Numbered from the stretch's first letter, positions 41,849-50,638 are shown. The stretch is 64,000 nt of DNA from Flavobacterium selenitireducens (GCF_014748335.1 NZ_JAAVIY010000003.1:124001-188000); one strand, 5' to 3'. Made by a program: numbers and translations. Notes: generated by a model not told the origin, from the sequence alone.

Positions 41849-43551
41849 TGAACGCACGACTGTTTTTGCGATCGCATAGCCGCAGGACTCGCGCAGTGGT
41901 GGCGATTTTTTTTGCCATTGCGGTCGCTTCGTGCGGCACTTCGGGTTCTTTGCGCCACAAACCGATAGTTCAAGGATACGACAACTCCATTCCCGGTGTT
42001 GAAAAAATTTCCCCGGAGCGCTATATCTCCGGAAACAACTTCCTGTTGAAGAACAAGCAGCGGCAATGGGAGTTGTATGTCGAAGGCGATCCGCTTCAAA
42101 TCGGGCTTGCGACGGGCGCACTCGAAGATTCGCTTCTCAAAAAGCAGGAAAAGGTGTTTTTTTCAAAAATCGAGGAAATCGTCCCGTCAAAAAACAAGCA
42201 AAAGTTGTTGCGCAAAATCCTTACGTGGTACAATCGCAAGCTTTATCTGCACGTTCCCGAAGAATACAAAACCGAGATCTACGGACTTTCGCAATACACA
42301 TCCCACGATTACGACTTCATCGCGCCTCCGTATCTGCGATCGCTTTACCTTCACGGCGCTCATGATATCGGGCACGCGATGCAGGATCTGATGCTTGTCG
42401 GATGTTCGTCTTTCGCGGCCTGGGGCGACAAGTCCGAAGATGGGAACTTGATTTTGGGCCGCAATTTCGATTTCTACGCCGGAGATGATTTCGCAAAAGA
42501 CAAAGTGATCGCTTTTGTCAGGCCCGATAAAGGGAACCCGTTTATGATGGTGACCTGGCCGGGTATGATAGGCGCTGTGTCGGGTATGAACAACCAAGGT
42601 TTGACGGTGACGATCAATGCCGGAAAATCGAAGATCCCGCTTATCGCCAAGACGCCGATTTCGATCCTGACGCGCGAAATCTTGCAGTATGCCACGACCA
42701 TCGACGAGGCGATAGCCATTGCCAGGAAACGGCAGGTTTTTGTGTCCGAAGCGATCATGGTCGGGAGCGCGAAAGACGGGAAAGCCGCGTTGATAGAGGT
42801 TTCCCCGAAAAATTTCGGCGTATACGAAGTTGCGAACTCGGCCGATCAGTTGTTGTGCTCGAACCATTTCCAAAGCGAATCTTACAAGAACGACAAACGC
42901 AATAGCGACGCAATCGAAAATTCGCATTCGAAGTACCGTTTCGACAAATTGACGGAAGAGTTCGATCAGAATCCGAAGATAAATCCAGCAATCGCCGCTT
43001 CGATCCTACGCGATACAAAGGCAATCGAAGGCGGGCTGCCACTTGGTTACGGAAATGAAAAAGCCCTCAATCAGCTGTTGGCGCACCACGGCGTAATTTT
43101 CCAGCCTGTCGGTCTCAAGGTTTGGGTTTCGGCTAATCCATATCAATTGGGCGAGTTGGTTTGTTATGATTTGAACGAAATTTTCGGGAAACGTCACGAC
43201 GGGAAATCGCTTGAGACGCTTTCTTCTCCTGAATTTGCAATTGCGAAGGATCCTTTTGCCGATTCCGACGCTTTCAGGAAATACGAACAATATCGCATCG
43301 AAGACCGCAAAATGGATGAATTCCTAGACAAGGAATCGGAAATGAGCGATGAATTTGCCCAAAATTACCAATCTTTGAACCCAGACCTTTGGATCGTCCA
43401 TTACAAAGTGGGTCAATATCATTTCGCACGAAAAGAATACGCGAAAGCAAAACCGCATTTCGAAGTTGCGCTGACAAAGGAAATCACGACGCTTCCGGCA
43501 AAAAAACACGCCCAGGAATACCTCAAAAAAATCAATCGAAAACTTAACTAA
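41845..43551 (+). CDS. C45-type Ntn-hydrolase lipoprotein (acyl-CoA:6-APA acyltransferase-like)
   Basis: A 568-residue predicted lipoprotein. A long basic N-terminus and hydrophobic stretch end at the lipobox AVASC (Cys30). The domain resembles peptidase C45/AAT Ntn-hydrolases, which cut themselves to expose an N-terminal Cys nucleophile; the candidate is Cys187 in LMLVGCSSFAAWGD, followed by DGNLILGRNFDF. Family members transfer or remove acyl groups. Being lipid-anchored in the periplasm, it could make or cut the ester between polyene and resorcinol after export. A tail with a TPR-like repeat (DLWIVHYKVGQYHFARKEYA) ends the protein. Confidence 0.82.
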   Translation: MMNARLFLRSHSRRTRAVVAIFFAIAVASCGTSGSLRHKPIVQGYDNSIPGVEKISPERYISGNNFLLKNKQRQWELYVEGDPLQIGLATGALEDSLLKKQEKVFFSKIEEIVPSKNKQKLLRKILTWYNRKLYLHVPEEYKTEIYGLSQYTSHDYDFIAPPYLRSLYLHGAHDIGHAMQDLMLVGCSSFAAWGDKSEDGNLILGRNFDFYAGDDFAKDKVIAFVRPDKGNPFMMVTWPGMIGAVSGMNNQGLTVTINAGKSKIPLIAKTPISILTREILQYATTIDEAIAIARKRQVFVSEAIMVGSAKDGKAALIEVSPKNFGVYEVANSADQLLCSNHFQSESYKNDKRNSDAIENSHSKYRFDKLTEEFDQNPKINPAIAASILRDTKAIEGGLPLGYGNEKALNQLLAHHGVIFQPVGLKVWVSANPYQLGELVCYDLNEIFGKRHDGKSLETLSSPEFAIAKDPFADSDAFRKYEQYRIEDRKMDEFLDKESEMSDEFAQNYQSLNPDLWIVHYKVGQYHFARKEYAKAKPHFEVALTKEITTLPAKKHAQEYLKKINRKLN

Positions 43552-43614
43552 TCAGTTGGGATTCCTATTTTTGAAATCCGATATAATCCGCGAATCCGCG
43601 GCAAAACGATATAA

Positions 43615-44904
43615 ATGATCCCGAAAATCGAAACCGCTTCAGCCGAAGAAATAAAAGTATTCCAGGAATCGGAACTGGCCAAAACGCTCCAATATGTTTC
43701 CCAAAATTCGGCTTATTACAAAAAACTTTTTAGCGAGAGAAATATTGATGTTTCGGGTATTGGATCGTTGGACGACCTGCGCAGGATTCCCGTGACGACC
43801 AAAGCGGAACTTCAGGCATTCAACGACGATTTTTTGTGCGTTCCCACGGCGGAAATTATCGATTATGCCACAACTTCGGGCACGCTTGGCGATCCGGTGA
43901 CTTTCGGCTTGACCGACAACGACCTCGATCGTTTGGCGTATAACGAAGCTATTTCGTTCGATTGCGCCGGGATCAAACAGGGCGACGTCGTCCAGCTCAT
44001 GACCACGATCGACAGGCGATTTATGGCCGGGCTTGCCTATTTTCTCGGGTTGCGCAAGATGAAAGTCGGCGTGATTCGCGTCGGCGCCGGAATTCCGGAA
44101 TTACAGTGGGATTCGATCCTGAAGTACAAACCGACGTACCTGATAACGGTTCCATCTTTTTTGCTGAAACTCATCGAATACGCGGAAGCCCACGGCATCG
44201 ACTATAAGAATTCGGGTGTAAAAGGAGCGGTTTGTATAGGAGAAGCGCTGCGCGAGCAGGATTTTTCCGACAGCACGCTATCGCGCAAAATTGCCGAAAA
44301 GTGGGACATCGAACTTTATTCGACCTATGCTTCTACCGAAATGGCCACGGCGTTCACCGAATGTGAATTCCATCTCGGCGGGCATCATCATCCGGAACTG
44401 ATTGTCGTGGAAACCGTGGACGATGACAACAATCCCGTTCCCGACGGACAACCCGGTGAACTCGTGATCACGAATCTCGGTGTGGAAGGAATGCCGCTCA
44501 TCCGCTTCAAGACGGGCGATATCGTGCAATTGCATCGCGAACCTTGCCAATGCGGACGAAATACGTTGCGTGTCGGGCCCGTTTTGGGACGCAAACAGCA
44601 AATGATCAAATACAAAGGCACGACGTTGTACCCGCCGGCGATGACGAACGTTTTGAACGATTTCGAGAACATTGACCTGCACGTCATCGAGATATCTACG
44701 AACGATTTGGGAACTGATGAGATCGTCATCAAACTTGTCGTCAAGGAAGAATCGGAACAATTCTTACGCGAGATCAAAGACCATTTCAGGGCGAAATTGC
44801 GCGTGACGCCACGCATTGAATTCACGACGAAGGAAATTTTGAATCCTGTAGTTTTCAATCCGATGAGCCGCAAACCAATCACTTTTTTCGACTACCGGAA
44901 ATGA
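43615..44904 (+). CDS. PaaK-like adenylate-forming ligase, probable coumarate activator
   Basis: A 429-residue cytoplasmic enzyme of the phenylacetate-CoA ligase family. It has the ATP loop YATTSGTLGDPVTFG (about 83-97), the A5-like YSTYASTEMATAF, RFKTGDIVQL and GRKQQMIKYKGTTLYPPA (start of the small C-terminal domain). In a locus with tyrosine ammonia-lyase the natural substrate is 4-coumarate, activated as its adenylate and passed to CoA or straight to an ACP. TATTTTTG at 43566-43573 might be an internal -7 box. Its stop overlaps the next ATG by 4 bp. Confidence 0.88.
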   Translation: MIPKIETASAEEIKVFQESELAKTLQYVSQNSAYYKKLFSERNIDVSGIGSLDDLRRIPVTTKAELQAFNDDFLCVPTAEIIDYATTSGTLGDPVTFGLTDNDLDRLAYNEAISFDCAGIKQGDVVQLMTTIDRRFMAGLAYFLGLRKMKVGVIRVGAGIPELQWDSILKYKPTYLITVPSFLLKLIEYAEAHGIDYKNSGVKGAVCIGEALREQDFSDSTLSRKIAEKWDIELYSTYASTEMATAFTECEFHLGGHHHPELIVVETVDDDNNPVPDGQPGELVITNLGVEGMPLIRFKTGDIVQLHREPCQCGRNTLRVGPVLGRKQQMIKYKGTTLYPPAMTNVLNDFENIDLHVIEISTNDLGTDEIVIKLVVKEESEQFLREIKDHFRAKLRVTPRIEFTTKEILNPVVFNPMSRKPITFFDYRK

Positions 44905-45485
44905 TACGAAAATTTGTCATTTGCATTATCGCGCTGCTAAATTTCGTCTCGGTTTCCGGCCAAGATGAAAAACAATTCTACAGCGCGGACTTTAATTGGA
45001 GAATCGATCTTCCTCATGGTTTTTACACCGTTAGCGACGCCGAGTCTGCGCAACAAGTCAAACGTGGAAAGGAGATGTTTGAGGCGACGCTCGGTTCACC
45101 TATTGTCAACCAGGCGGTTCCAATTTTTTCGTTTAAAAAAGATCAGTTCAATCACATGGAGGCTAACTTCCAGCCATTCGACGAAGCTACGGACGGCCCT
45201 TACGAAGATTCTGTGGAAATGCTCCAACAATTGTTGATAGCGTCATTTGAGCGGGAAATTCCGGGCAAACCGATCAAGTCGCGTATTTATAAGGAGACGA
45301 TCGACGGACTCGAATTCTATGTGAGCTATATCTCCCTCGAAGGGCTTCCGAACAACGGAGCGCTCCACATGTACATGTTCAGTCGGTTATTTGGGAAACG
45401 CGATTTCAGCGTCGGAATCGTTTCGCTGATTCCTCAAACGGAGCAAACGATGCTCGAGGTATTGCGAAAGTCGACATTCCACTGA
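44901..45485 (+). CDS. Small secreted protein ending the pigment block
   Basis: A 194-residue exported protein with a signal peptide ending in VSGQ. The mature part starts DFNWRIDLPHGFYTVSDAES, a PsbP/DUF1795-like opening in which a compact alpha-beta fold begins with an F-x-I-x-x-P strand. The protein at 47981 has a similar opening and size. Function is unknown. It overlaps the ligase by 4 bp (ATGA) and is the last gene of the block. Confidence 0.7.
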   Translation: MIRKFVICIIALLNFVSVSGQDEKQFYSADFNWRIDLPHGFYTVSDAESAQQVKRGKEMFEATLGSPIVNQAVPIFSFKKDQFNHMEANFQPFDEATDGPYEDSVEMLQQLLIASFEREIPGKPIKSRIYKETIDGLEFYVSYISLEGLPNNGALHMYMFSRLFGKRDFSVGIVSLIPQTEQTMLEVLRKSTFH

Positions 45486-45547
45486 ATTTGATGCGAGGGT
45501 AGCGGTAGGCAGCATTGGCCGGGAAATCAATATGCCGCTCCGGGCTT

Positions 45548-45576
45548 TTGACTTCCGACTTTTCCCCTTACCTTTG
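45548..45576 (+). promoter_or_regulatory. Promoter of dusB (TTG-N18-TACCTTTG)
   Basis: TTG at 45548-45550, 18 bases, TACCTTTG at 45569-45576: a perfect Bacteroidota promoter. Only CACA separates it from the ATG at 45581, so the transcript should be leaderless or nearly so. Confidence 0.75.
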
Positions 45577-45580
45577 CACA

Positions 45581-46573
45581 ATGGTAAAAATCGGCAATAT
45601 CGAACTCCCTGAATTCCCGCTTTTGCTTGCGCCTATGGAAGACGTGAGCGATCCGCCGTTTCGTCGCCTGTGCAAGCAGCATGGAGCCGATTTGATGTTT
45701 TCTGAATTCATATCATCCGAAGGGCTCATCCGCGATGCGATCAAAAGTCGCCAAAAGCTTGATATTTTCGATTATGAGCGCCCCGTCGGCATACAGATTT
45801 TCGGAGGAGACGAGGAAGCCATGGCGATGTCCGCCAAGATCGTCGAAACGGTCAATCCTGATATTATCGACATCAATTTCGGGTGCCCGGTCAAAAAAGT
45901 AGTGTGCAAAGGGGCAGGAGCCGCGGTGCTCAAGGACGTCGATTTGATGGTCCGACTTACCAAAGCCGTTATCGATTCTACGAGTTTGCCTGTTACGGTC
46001 AAGACGCGTCTGGGTTGGGACGAGAATTCGATCAACATAGACGAAGTGGCCGAAAGGTTGCAGGATATCGGCGTTCAAGCCTTGTCGATACACGGCAGGA
46101 CGCGCGCCCAATTGTACAAAGGGGAAGCCGATTGGACGCATATTGCAAGGGTAAAGGACAATCCGCGCATCACCATGCCGATTTTTGGCAACGGCGACAT
46201 CGATTCTCCTGAGAAAGCGCTCGAATACAAGAATAAATACGGTATCGACGGTATCATGATCGGACGCGCCGCGATAGGTTATCCCTGGATTTTCAACGAA
46301 GTCAAGCACTTTATGGAAACCGGGGAGAAATTATCCGCCCCGACGATGAAAGACCGCATCGAAGCTGCCAGAAATCACCTGACCTGGGCGATGGAATGGA
46401 AAGGCGACAAACTCGGGATCGTCGAGACGCGCCGCCATTATACGAATTATTTCAAGGGCATCGCCAACTTCAAGGAATACCGTCAAAAGCTCGTCACCAC
46501 CGACGGCAAGGACGATTTGTTCGCCATTTTCGACACGATTGCCGACGTTTATTCGGATTACGAAATTGCTTGA
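45581..46573 (+). CDS. dusB: tRNA-dihydrouridine synthase
   Basis: A 330-residue FMN-dependent TIM-barrel enzyme that reduces uridines in tRNA D-loops. Marks are LAPMEDVSDPPFRRLCKQHG, GIQIFGG, INFGCPVKKVVCKGAGAA (catalytic Cys in the GCP loop, near residue 103), VKTRLGWD, SIHGRTRAQLYKG and IMIGRAAIGYPW. I used the ATG at 45581 because of the promoter just upstream and the family start MVKIGNIELP. It is not part of the pigment locus. Confidence 0.95.
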   Translation: MVKIGNIELPEFPLLLAPMEDVSDPPFRRLCKQHGADLMFSEFISSEGLIRDAIKSRQKLDIFDYERPVGIQIFGGDEEAMAMSAKIVETVNPDIIDINFGCPVKKVVCKGAGAAVLKDVDLMVRLTKAVIDSTSLPVTVKTRLGWDENSINIDEVAERLQDIGVQALSIHGRTRAQLYKGEADWTHIARVKDNPRITMPIFGNGDIDSPEKALEYKNKYGIDGIMIGRAAIGYPWIFNEVKHFMETGEKLSAPTMKDRIEAARNHLTWAMEWKGDKLGIVETRRHYTNYFKGIANFKEYRQKLVTTDGKDDLFAIFDTIADVYSDYEIA

Positions 46574-46600
46574 GATGTCTGAAGTTTTTCGTCGTCCTGG

Positions 46601-47011
46601 TTAGACGGTCGTTCGGCTTTCGACTTTCGGTTTTCGAACTAATGAGTCATCGTAATTCACGAACAAATTGATGTAAATATTGCGCGAAAGTCTTGTAATC
46701 AGCGGCATCAATGCAATCAGTATGATAAATATCGCGGCAAACGACTGGACGAGGTCGAGCCCGAATCCCACTTTTACAATCCCGAAAGTTATTACACCGA
46801 CCAGTACGGACAACGCGTAACTCACATACATCGCCCCGAAAAAGAAATTGGGTTCGACCTTGTATTTAAAGCCGCAATTCTGGCAGCGCTCGTGCATTTT
46901 CATCGTTTCGATAATATTGTACGGATTTGGGTTCACATACATATTTTCTTCATGACATTTCGGACATGATCCGGTTATCATACTTTGTATTTTGCTCTTT
47001 TTGCTAAACAT
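46601..47011 (-). CDS. DUF983 membrane protein with two CxxC zinc-ribbon pairs
   Basis: A 136-residue small membrane protein. The N-terminus has CPKCHEENMY and HERCQNCGFKYKVEPNFFFG, a four-Cys zinc-ribbon-like head. Two hydrophobic segments follow (VSYALSVLVGVITFGIVKVG and SFAAIFIILIALMPLITRLS). This is the DUF983 family, common in Bacteroidota and of unknown role. The Met at 47011 was chosen because MFSKKSKIQSMITGSCPKC is the family start. It converges on dusB. Confidence 0.88.
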   Translation of the reverse strand: MFSKKSKIQSMITGSCPKCHEENMYVNPNPYNIIETMKMHERCQNCGFKYKVEPNFFFGAMYVSYALSVLVGVITFGIVKVGFGLDLVQSFAAIFIILIALMPLITRLSRNIYINLFVNYDDSLVRKPKVESRTTV

Positions 47012-47082
47012 GGTCAATAGCTTTATGTTGTTGATACAAAGATCGGATGACAATCGGTTTTCAGGTTAGGACAAAAGTTTGC

Positions 47083-47090
47083 TAAATTTG
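47083..47090 (+). promoter_or_regulatory. -7 box of the AraC-type regulator
   Basis: TAAATTTG matches TAnnTTTG and lies 15 bases before the ATG at 47106. It sits inside the longer in-frame TTG start at 47079, which argues for 47106. No -33 TTG is evident. Confidence 0.55.
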
Positions 47091-47105
47091 TACTTTACGG
47101 ACATT

Positions 47106-47975
47106 ATGCATAGAATCGAAATTCTTGGTATCGACAAATTCAAAGGTAAGAATGTCCTTTCGGGTTACTATGTCAACACCTTGGCCGATCATTTGGTCAC
47201 GAGCCACCAACATATCGAGAAGCCCCACAAGCACGATTTTTACGCTACGATGGTTTTTACGTCCGGGATGGGTTCACATACGGTCGATTTCAAGACCTAT
47301 GAAGTCAAGCGGGGCAGCGTTTTTATGATGTCGCCCGGCCAGGTCCACCATTGGGAATTGTCTGAAGATGCTGATGGTTTTATCTTTTTTCACACGGCGG
47401 CGTTTTACGAAATGCGTTTCTCGGACGAACTGTTGTCCGATTACGCGTTTTTTTCCCAGGTGCGATCGGTCGATCACGTGGATCTTCCCGCTTCTGTAAT
47501 CGACGATTTTACGCGGCATTTTCGGGAAATGTCCGAAGCAGGTTTTAGGGACGAAAAATCCAAACGCCACTTCATCATCAGCCATATCACACAAATTTAC
47601 CTTGAAATAGATCGTGCGCTGCCAAACGGTAGCCTGGCGCAAAACCGATCGGGATATGCCGAAAAGTTTTCGCAATTCGCCAAGTTGTTGGAAACCCGGT
47701 TCAGGGAAGAAAAGTCGCCCGAATATTACGCGGCTGCGTTGCATATCACGGCCAAGCATCTCAACCGCATCAATCGGGAAACCGTCGGGCAATCGACTTC
47801 GGGGATCATTCTCGATCGCGTAATGCTCGAAGCGAGGCGCAAACTCATACATGCGACGGGAAATTACAACGAGATCGCATCGGCACTCGGCTACGACGAT
47901 TATGCGTACTTTTCCAAACTGTTCAAAAAGAAAGTAGGCGTAACGCCATCCGGTTTCAGGAAACGCTTTCGGTAG
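47106..47975 (+). CDS. AraC-family transcriptional regulator
   Basis: A 289-residue cytoplasmic regulator. The N-terminal cupin (about 40-120) has HKHDFYATMVFTSG, RGSVFMMSPGQVHHWEL and GFIFFHTAAFYE, the usual ligand pocket. The C-terminal double helix-turn-helix spans about 185-285 with HITAKHLNRINRETVGQS and ASALGYDDYAYFSKLFKKKV, then GVTPSGFRKRF. The neighbouring leftward genes do not suggest a target. It ends 5 bp before the convergent secreted-protein gene. Confidence 0.92.
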   Translation: MHRIEILGIDKFKGKNVLSGYYVNTLADHLVTSHQHIEKPHKHDFYATMVFTSGMGSHTVDFKTYEVKRGSVFMMSPGQVHHWELSEDADGFIFFHTAAFYEMRFSDELLSDYAFFSQVRSVDHVDLPASVIDDFTRHFREMSEAGFRDEKSKRHFIISHITQIYLEIDRALPNGSLAQNRSGYAEKFSQFAKLLETRFREEKSPEYYAAALHITAKHLNRINRETVGQSTSGIILDRVMLEARRKLIHATGNYNEIASALGYDDYAYFSKLFKKKVGVTPSGFRKRFR

Positions 47976-47980
47976 TCGTA

Positions 47981-48568
47981 TTAAATCTTGATCGAGGCCA
48001 GGATTTGGGTGAAAAGCGCTCGGCAATCGTCTTTAGAAGTATCCATGAAATTGAGTTGGTAAAAAAGGTCGCCATGCGGAATCGCGTAGATGATCGTACG
48101 GACTTCCTCCACGCCGTATTTGGTTTCCAGTTTGTTCAGACCTTTCATGTGGATGCCGGTTTTTTCGCCAATTTTCACGGGCGTTGGCGGCACGGTTACG
48201 GTAAAATCCGGAAAGCTTTTTTTCAGGCTGGAAAAACTTTGCCCGATCATTTGTTTAAAATCGGATGCCGATTTTGTCGGATTAGACCGCAACAGTATCT
48301 TGATGGTAGGAATGACTCCCTTGACCGAATTCAGGTCGTATTTGTAAAACGCTACAACGTCTATCGAACCGCGGTGGCTGCGCAGCAATTCCTGGAGTTT
48401 TTCAGGAGGTAGTTGTATTCTTTCGGATGCGTTTTCAATCGCTTCGCCGGTTTTGGCCTGGAGCCAGTCGGCCGGTCGCTCCATCGAAAACCCAAAGCGT
48501 TCGTCTCGGAAAATCTCTTGGGAAAAACCGATCGAAGTGACCAGTAAAAGCAATAAGTAGCGCGTCAT
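47981..48568 (-). CDS. Secreted protein downstream of the LolC/E-like permease
   Basis: A 195-residue exported protein with a signal peptide ending in GFSQ. The mature part opens with IFRDERFGFSMERPADWLQA, a PsbP/DUF1795-like start, then VVAFYKYDLNSVKGVIPTIK and GIHMKGLNKLETKYGVEEVR. Function unknown. Its ATG overlaps the permease stop by 4 bp (ATGA), so it belongs to that operon. It is similar in size and opening to the protein at 44901. Confidence 0.72.
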   Translation of the reverse strand: MTRYLLLLLVTSIGFSQEIFRDERFGFSMERPADWLQAKTGEAIENASERIQLPPEKLQELLRSHRGSIDVVAFYKYDLNSVKGVIPTIKILLRSNPTKSASDFKQMIGQSFSSLKKSFPDFTVTVPPTPVKIGEKTGIHMKGLNKLETKYGVEEVRTIIYAIPHGDLFYQLNFMDTSKDDCRALFTQILASIKI

Positions 48569-49761
48569 TCTTCCAATGTTTTTTGTACGCGTGATGATGC
48601 GATCAGCGAAGCCAGGAATCCGAAGCCGAAAATCGTAAAAAACACAATGGCGATATTCTGGAACGTGAATACCACGGGATATGGCAAAGTCGGCGTAATC
48701 ATAATGAGCTTAAAATGTTGCTGCAGCAAGATCACGGCACCGCCCACGGCCAGCCCGAAGACGCCGGCAAACAAACAAAGCAAGCTGCCTTGAAACAGGA
48801 AAATCTTGCGTAAATCGCGTATTTCCACGCCAAGAGCCGTGAGTGTTTTAAGGTTGTTTTTCTTTTCGATGATCATCACGATAAGTGCTCCGGCGAGGCT
48901 GAAAAGCGCCATGATCACCACGAGCGTGAAAATCAGGTAGACCACGAGGTTTTCGCTGTTGAGCATTTTATAGAGCGATTCGTTGAGCTGCGCCCGCGAT
49001 TTGACATCCGTTGCCGGAAGTATCGTGGCAATTTCTTCGGATACGTTGTCCATATCGGCATTCGGATCCAACTTGAACTCCACGGCCGAAACCTGGTCGA
49101 TCTTATAATTGAGCAGGATTTGCGCCAGTCGAAGGTCCGCAAAAACGTATTTGCTATCGAGTTCTTCGCTGATGGCGTAAATTCCGACAGGTGCCAAAAC
49201 CGCTTTGGTAAAGGCTTCGTCGGGATTTTCGATATCGCCTTTCCCGGGTTTGGGCATATAGACTTCGAACGGGTTGTTGAAGTCGAGCAAGCCGAGCGAC
49301 AATCGTTGGGAAATTCCGTATCCGACGACGACCTGGGCGGTATTCGGTTCGAGCCATTGTCCCTGAAAAATGGTTTTGTTGATGCTGTTCACTTGTCCGA
49401 AAAGGCTGTCGACGCCCTTGAGATAAGCCACTTGTTCCTTAGCGTCAAACACGAACAATACGCGCTCTTCTATCACTTTGGAGACCATTCTTACACCGCT
49501 GATTTTTTGGAGTTTGCGGGTTTGTTCTGGCGAAACGGTAAATATTTTTCCCTTTTGCGGAAGCGCTTTCAGGTCTGGATCGAAGTCGTTGCTGAACGAT
49601 AAGCTGAAATCCTTGAGTCCGCTGAAAACCGACAACACCACAAACAAAGCGGCGGCGCCAACGACAATGCTGATCGAGGCAATGCCGTTGATGAGGTTGA
49701 TCGCGTTGTTCTTGCTCGCGGTCCTCAAATAACGTTTGGCTATGTAAAGCGGGAAATTCAC
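48565..49761 (-). CDS. LolC/LolE/FtsX-type ABC transporter permease
   Basis: A 398-residue inner-membrane protein. The N-terminus LYIAKRYLRTASKNNAINLI leads into the first helix (about 25-47). A periplasmic MacB-type domain of about 220 residues follows, then three helices (about 270-385), including the FtsX core VVYLIFTLVVIMALFSLAGA. It belongs to the lipoprotein-releasing or MacB-like permeases; the matching ATPase is not next to it. Translation appears to start at GTG 49761, sharing one base with the rbfA stop. Confidence 0.88.
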   Translation of the reverse strand: MNFPLYIAKRYLRTASKNNAINLINGIASISIVVGAAALFVVLSVFSGLKDFSLSFSNDFDPDLKALPQKGKIFTVSPEQTRKLQKISGVRMVSKVIEERVLFVFDAKEQVAYLKGVDSLFGQVNSINKTIFQGQWLEPNTAQVVVGYGISQRLSLGLLDFNNPFEVYMPKPGKGDIENPDEAFTKAVLAPVGIYAISEELDSKYVFADLRLAQILLNYKIDQVSAVEFKLDPNADMDNVSEEIATILPATDVKSRAQLNESLYKMLNSENLVVYLIFTLVVIMALFSLAGALIVMIIEKKNNLKTLTALGVEIRDLRKIFLFQGSLLCLFAGVFGLAVGGAVILLQQHFKLIMITPTLPYPVVFTFQNIAIVFFTIFGFGFLASLIASSRVQKTLEE

Positions 49762-50153
49762 TAGGATTTTTTGCGGCGCTCGAGCAAATCCCGGTTTTCG
49801 ATAGGATTTTCTTCTCCTTTGAGTGCTTTGTCTATTTTTTCGATATAGTCGAGCGAATCGTCAATGTAGAACGTCAGGTTGGGCACTTTGCGCAATTGCA
49901 TTTTGACGCGTTGCGACAAATCGTGCTTGATCAGCGGCGTATTCGACTTGATTGCGGCCAAAGTTTCCGGAGCTTTATCCTGAGGGAAAATACTAAGGTG
50001 GACCGAAGCCACCGACAAATCGGACGTCACTGAAACCTTCGAAACCGAGATGACAAGGTTCGCGATCGCATTTTTGCGCACCTCGCCTTGTAAGATATCG
50101 ACCAAATCCTTTTGCAGTACGCCTGCGATTTTCTTTTGACGGTTTGTTTCCAT
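49761..50153 (-). CDS. rbfA: Ribosome-binding factor A
   Basis: A 130-residue 30S maturation factor with a KH-like fold. Marks are RQKKIAGVLQKDLVDILQGE, ISVSKVSVTSDLSVASVHLS and VPNLTFYIDDSLDYIEKID. I chose the Met at 50153, directly after a TACCTTTG box; the longer frame to 50231 reads through the promoter. It forms an operon with the downstream permease (1-bp overlap) and its secreted companion. Confidence 0.93.
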   Translation of the reverse strand: METNRQKKIAGVLQKDLVDILQGEVRKNAIANLVISVSKVSVTSDLSVASVHLSIFPQDKAPETLAAIKSNTPLIKHDLSQRVKMQLRKVPNLTFYIDDSLDYIEKIDKALKGEENPIENRDLLERRKKS

Positions 50154-50157
50154 GGTG

Positions 50158-50165
50158 CAAAGGTA
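50158..50165 (-). promoter_or_regulatory. -7 box of rbfA
   Basis: The minus strand reads TACCTTTG then CACC and ATG, the same TACCTTTGCAC-ATG arrangement as dusB. The box ends 4 bases before the start, implying a leaderless or very short leader. No -33 TTG at the usual spacing. Confidence 0.65.
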
Positions 50166-50310
50166 GGGAATTTGTTTTTTGGGAATTGACGATTCCGGGC
50201 GTATGTGATGCCGCTCCAAAATCTTAATCAACCAAAACGATATCGTGTAAGGAATTCACGCATTCGCTGTCGTAAATTGCCGTGATGATAACAGCTTAAA
50301 AACGACAATT

Positions 50311-50577
50311 ATGAAACGCATTTATTTCTTTTTCCCGATTTTACTGATGGCGATGCTGACGCTGGCTTGTAACAACAGAAACGAAAACGACGAAAACGCC
50401 AAGAACAACGAAAGCGAACTCGGTACCCAAATCGATGAACAATCGAAAGGCCAGCGCGACAGTACGACGCATATCAATCCGAATGTGATCGACACGACCG
50501 CGCCTGCAACCGAAGGGAATGCAGTGGAAGCTTCCCAACGCAACGACCCGAAAGCGACTCCGGCAACCAAAGAGTAA
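50311..50577 (+). CDS. Small predicted lipoprotein
   Basis: An 88-residue lipoprotein with the lipobox MLTLAC (Cys20). The mature part is disordered and hydrophilic, rich in Asn, Asp, Glu, Thr and Gln (NNRNENDENAKNNESELG). No domain is visible. It may be a small surface or stress lipoprotein. It stands alone, convergent with the LLM gene. Confidence 0.65.
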   Translation: MKRIYFFFPILLMAMLTLACNNRNENDENAKNNESELGTQIDEQSKGQRDSTTHINPNVIDTTAPATEGNAVEASQRNDPKATPATKE

Positions 50578-50638
50578 CGATCAGAAAACTCGTTCGAGCA
50601 CGATGGCAAAAACCGGTCGGAATTAGGCTAAATTGGAA

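Noticed and set aside
43582-43607. CCGCGAATCCGCGG hairpin before the ligase gene
   Set aside because: A five-base stem without a T tract is too weak to call a terminator.
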